Of a stretch of 64,000 nt of DNA, positions 61,580 to 64,000 are shown piece by piece. Location: assembly GCF_003426735.1 (NCBI RefSeq), contig NZ_QVON01000008.1:1-64000 (forward strand). Reading direction: 5' to 3'. A model generated the notes under the pieces. That model saw nothing but the letters and a program-made list of their open reading frames with translations. It searched no databases and was not told the origin of the DNA. The stretch is from Arenibacter sp. P308M17. Lineage in GTDB: Bacteria; Bacteroidota; Bacteroidia; Flavobacteriales; Flavobacteriaceae. The position numbers and the translations under genes were made by a program. Each line of letters starts with the position of its first letter. Within the stretch, counting starts at the first letter, position 1.

Positions 61580-64000
61580 ATGAGATTTTTAATAGCGCTT
61601 TATTTTTTTGTATTGGCAAGCCCATTGGTTAGAGGACAGAACCTTGTTCCTCCAATAGAAAACTATAGGATATTTGAATATAAGGCAGCGAGTAAAAATT
61701 GGGACCTGGCAGTAAGTCCGGAAGGAGAATTGTTCGTTGCCAATAACAAGGGATTATTGCATTTCAATGGCGAGCATTGGGCATTCTACCAACTTCCCAA
61801 TAAAACTACGATTAGATCTGTGGCGTGGGTTCGGGATAAAATTTATACCGGATCATATGAGGAATTTGGATTTTGGGAAATGAATGTTTTTGGTATTTTG
61901 GAATATACATCACTTATCCATTTAATTAAGGACCATGAATTTACGAGTGAAGAGTTCTGGCAAATTTTACCTTATGGCGATGCCATAGTATTTCGATCTT
62001 TTTCTGGTATTTATGTTTTGGAGGAAAACCAAATTACCAATATTGAACCGCGTATTGTGGTGAATCATATGGCCGTATGGGAAGGTAAAATATTGGTTGC
62101 GGGGGGGAACAATGGGCTAAGTTATTTACAAGGAAAAGAATTAGTGCCCATAAATGGAACTGATATGTTGAATTCCAAGATCGTAGTAGATATGGAATCG
62201 ACCAACAATGGTCTGTTGATTGGGACTAAGCTTCATGGCGTATATTTTTTTAAGGATGGCCTTCTTCGATCCCTTGATGATGACATAAATATGGAGTTGA
62301 AACAACACCAATTGAACCAAATTCTACCATTGATCAATGGACAAGTAGCCTTTGGAACTATAAAGAATGGAATATATTTTTATAATTTGGGGGATAGTAG
62401 CTATTATTCTGTAAATAGGGAGGCGGGTCTTCAAAACAATACGGTTTTATCCCTTGAGCAATATAATGATCAACTATGGATTGGGTTGGATAATGGAATA
62501 GACCGGCTGCAGTTGGATAATCCGCTTACATATTATACAGACTTAACGGGTATGGTAGGTACCGTCTATGATGTGGCCAAACACAAGGGTACCATATACT
62601 TGGGCAGCAATACAGGTATTCATTATTTTGAGGGGAAAAAACTGAAATTTGTTGAGGGCTCACAGGGTCATATTTGGGATTTGGAGGTCATAGACGGAAA
62701 ATTGTTTTGTGGACATAATACAGGTACGTTTATCCTTGAAAATGATAATTTAAATTTGATTTCCGAGATATCCGGGGGTTACCAAATGATTAAAGTACCT
62801 AGTTCTGCATCACTATATCTTCAAGGAACTTATACCGGTCTGGCAAGGTATCTTAAGGAAGAACAAGGTAACTGGTCCGTAAAAGCGATTGAGGGAATAG
62901 CTTTTCCTATAAAATATCTCTGTTTTGAAAATCCTACGACCCTATGGGTGGCGCATCCGTATAAGGGTTTATTTCGGGTATTCCTAAATGAAAATTATAC
63001 AAAGGTAGTGCGGATTCAGGAATTTAAGGAAGATAGTATACCGAATGTCTATAATATAAAACTCTATAATATTAAAAATCAGATCGTTCTCTATAGTGAT
63101 GGTATATGGTATAAATACGACCCCATAAGAAATGGGATTTTTGTTTTTGAAGAGTTTCAGGATTACAATTTTAAAGAATTGGTTCATTTTGATAGGGATT
63201 ATTATTGGTTCCGGGATCATGAGGGCGCTAAGGAATTAATTGTGACCAATCTGAATGATGATAATTTTGTTTTGGAGGATGCGCAATTGGGCAGACGTCT
63301 GGTGCCAGAGGCAGAAAATGTAATCAAGATCAATGACAGCATTTATTTTTTTACCCTAAGTGACGGTATAGGCAAACTCAACCTGGCAAATTTCCGTTCC
63401 CAATTGGGAAAATTTGAATTAACAGTACCTAGGCTTGTTTTCTTTAAGGATAAGGATGGTGCCCACGCTTTGGATGGTACTCCATTTGTGATAGAGAATA
63501 AACGGTCCCGTGAAATTGAAATGGAATTTGCCGCTCCCAACATGGTACAGCCTAAATATTTTTATATTTTAAAAGGACCGATGGAATTATCCTCCAATGT
63601 GGATAACGGAATTTTGAAGTTTCAAAATTTGCCATATGGTACATATGTTTTGGAGATTTTTACCGTGGGGATCAACAATGCGCGATCACAATCTCGAACT
63701 ATTGAATTTCAAATTAAACCGCCTTGGTATCTTTCCAATTTAAGTTTTGTGGGTTATGGATTAATGGGGCTTGCTATCATCTTTTTGGTCCGAGGGTACA
63801 ATAGTCGTAAATTGAGAAGGAAACACTCCCTTTTAAAAGAGAAACTGGAACGGGAACAGCAAGAGCAGCTGGCCCAATTGGAAAAGGAAAAACTGGCGAA
63901 GGAAATTAAGGTTAAACAAAAGGAACTGACCAGTACCACCTTGAGTATGGCCAGAAAGAACGAGCTTATCCTCGAACTTAAGAACCTTCTGTTGATGAAC
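61580..64000 (+). CDS. Large sensor/regulator with beta-propeller repeats and a triple-tyrosine region (partial)
   Basis: The reading frame from the ATG at 61580 runs open to the window edge (807 codons seen). A signal peptide (FLIALYFFVLASPLVRGQ) is followed by ~600 residues of periplasmic propeller-like repeats (for example GLLHFNGEHWAFY, TGSYEEFGFW, GTKLHGVYFF, WIGLDNGIDRL, YLGSNTGIHYF), a Y_Y_Y-like beta-sandwich (KYFYILKGP through PPWYLSN), one membrane helix (VGYGLMGLAIIFLVRGY) and a cytosolic coiled coil (KEKLEREQQEQLAQLEKEK). In flavobacteria this type ends in a LuxR-type helix-turn-helix or kinase domain, which lies outside the window. It would sense a ligand or receptor in the periplasm and control nearby genes. 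Confidence 0.85.
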   Translation, partial: MRFLIALYFFVLASPLVRGQNLVPPIENYRIFEYKAASKNWDLAVSPEGELFVANNKGLLHFNGEHWAFYQLPNKTTIRSVAWVRDKIYTGSYEEFGFWEMNVFGILEYTSLIHLIKDHEFTSEEFWQILPYGDAIVFRSFSGIYVLEENQITNIEPRIVVNHMAVWEGKILVAGGNNGLSYLQGKELVPINGTDMLNSKIVVDMESTNNGLLIGTKLHGVYFFKDGLLRSLDDDINMELKQHQLNQILPLINGQVAFGTIKNGIYFYNLGDSSYYSVNREAGLQNNTVLSLEQYNDQLWIGLDNGIDRLQLDNPLTYYTDLTGMVGTVYDVAKHKGTIYLGSNTGIHYFEGKKLKFVEGSQGHIWDLEVIDGKLFCGHNTGTFILENDNLNLISEISGGYQMIKVPSSASLYLQGTYTGLARYLKEEQGNWSVKAIEGIAFPIKYLCFENPTTLWVAHPYKGLFRVFLNENYTKVVRIQEFKEDSIPNVYNIKLYNIKNQIVLYSDGIWYKYDPIRNGIFVFEEFQDYNFKELVHFDRDYYWFRDHEGAKELIVTNLNDDNFVLEDAQLGRRLVPEAENVIKINDSIYFFTLSDGIGKLNLANFRSQLGKFELTVPRLVFFKDKDGAHALDGTPFVIENKRSREIEMEFAAPNMVQPKYFYILKGPMELSSNVDNGILKFQNLPYGTYVLEIFTVGINNARSQSRTIEFQIKPPWYLSNLSFVGYGLMGLAIIFLVRGYNSRKLRRKHSLLKEKLEREQQEQLAQLEKEKLAKEIKVKQKELTSTTLSMARKNELILELKNLLLMN

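Noticed and set aside
1-64000. CRISPR array
   Set aside because: No regularly spaced direct repeats of 25-40 bp with unique spacers were seen; the repeats found are dispersed hairpins or att sites.

Overview
The window looks like the chromosome of a marine-type flavobacterium (Bacteroidota, Flavobacteriaceae). The evidence is a moderately AT-rich base composition, SusC-like TonB-dependent receptors with an N-terminal carboxypeptidase-regulatory-like domain, lipoproteins with short Bacteroidota-style lipoboxes, a two-component-like regulator with a triple-tyrosine region, and housekeeping genes (rnpA, lepA, rbfA, dusB, ctpA-type protease, methylmalonyl-CoA epimerase) whose sequences resemble flavobacterial forms. 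I cannot name the genus from sequence alone. Layout: 1-3.5 kb holds an RpiB-type isomerase, an ElaA-like acetyltransferase and an NlpC/P60 lipoprotein. 3.5-11.1 kb is a minus-strand set for aldose/aldonate oxidation: PQQ dehydrogenase with an inserted cytochrome c domain, Gfo/Idh/MocA oxidoreductase, galactonate-dehydratase-like enolase, GntP permease and SMP-30 lactonase. It is interrupted by a ~600 bp repeat-rich insert bounded by short inverted repeats. 11.2-20.9 kb holds a frameshifted SGNH hydrolase, a membrane acyltransferase-like protein, S41 protease, a DUF559-RnpA fusion, M1 and S8 peptidases and an MBL hydrolase. 21.1-29.3 kb is a run of plus-strand ion and solute transporters. 29.3-39.7 kb is housekeeping and envelope genes, including a Tes/MJ0619-like radical SAM protein overlapping an Lgt paralogue. 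A tRNA with anticodon CAU at 39883-39956 marks the start of an integrated island. The last 47 nt of the tRNA region are repeated exactly at 52204-52250, and a tyrosine recombinase gene lies just inside the right end. The island (~12.3 kb) is visibly more AT-rich. It carries a four-gene, translationally overlapping minus-strand operon: an AbiEi-like antitoxin/regulator, an AbiEii-like nucleotidyltransferase, a 2159-residue protein with an N-terminal nuclease-like domain, a STAND NTPase core and a ~1500-residue helical C-terminal part, and a 234-residue companion protein. This operon is my candidate for a poorly described anti-phage system. A symmetric cluster of four GTTCAC-type half-sites lies directly upstream. 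The island also holds a broken mobilization relaxase with a possible oriT, tandem repeats at both ends that may bind the integrase, and a 3' half of a tRNA-Leu gene that may be the trace of another integration. Right of the island are further tRNA 3'-end debris, a HipA C-terminal fragment, and then a plus-strand operon of three AhpD-like proteins, a TonB-dependent receptor, an MFS transporter and a DUF3179 membrane protein. The window ends inside a large sensor protein. Everything is read by eye; no search, alignment program or structure prediction was run.
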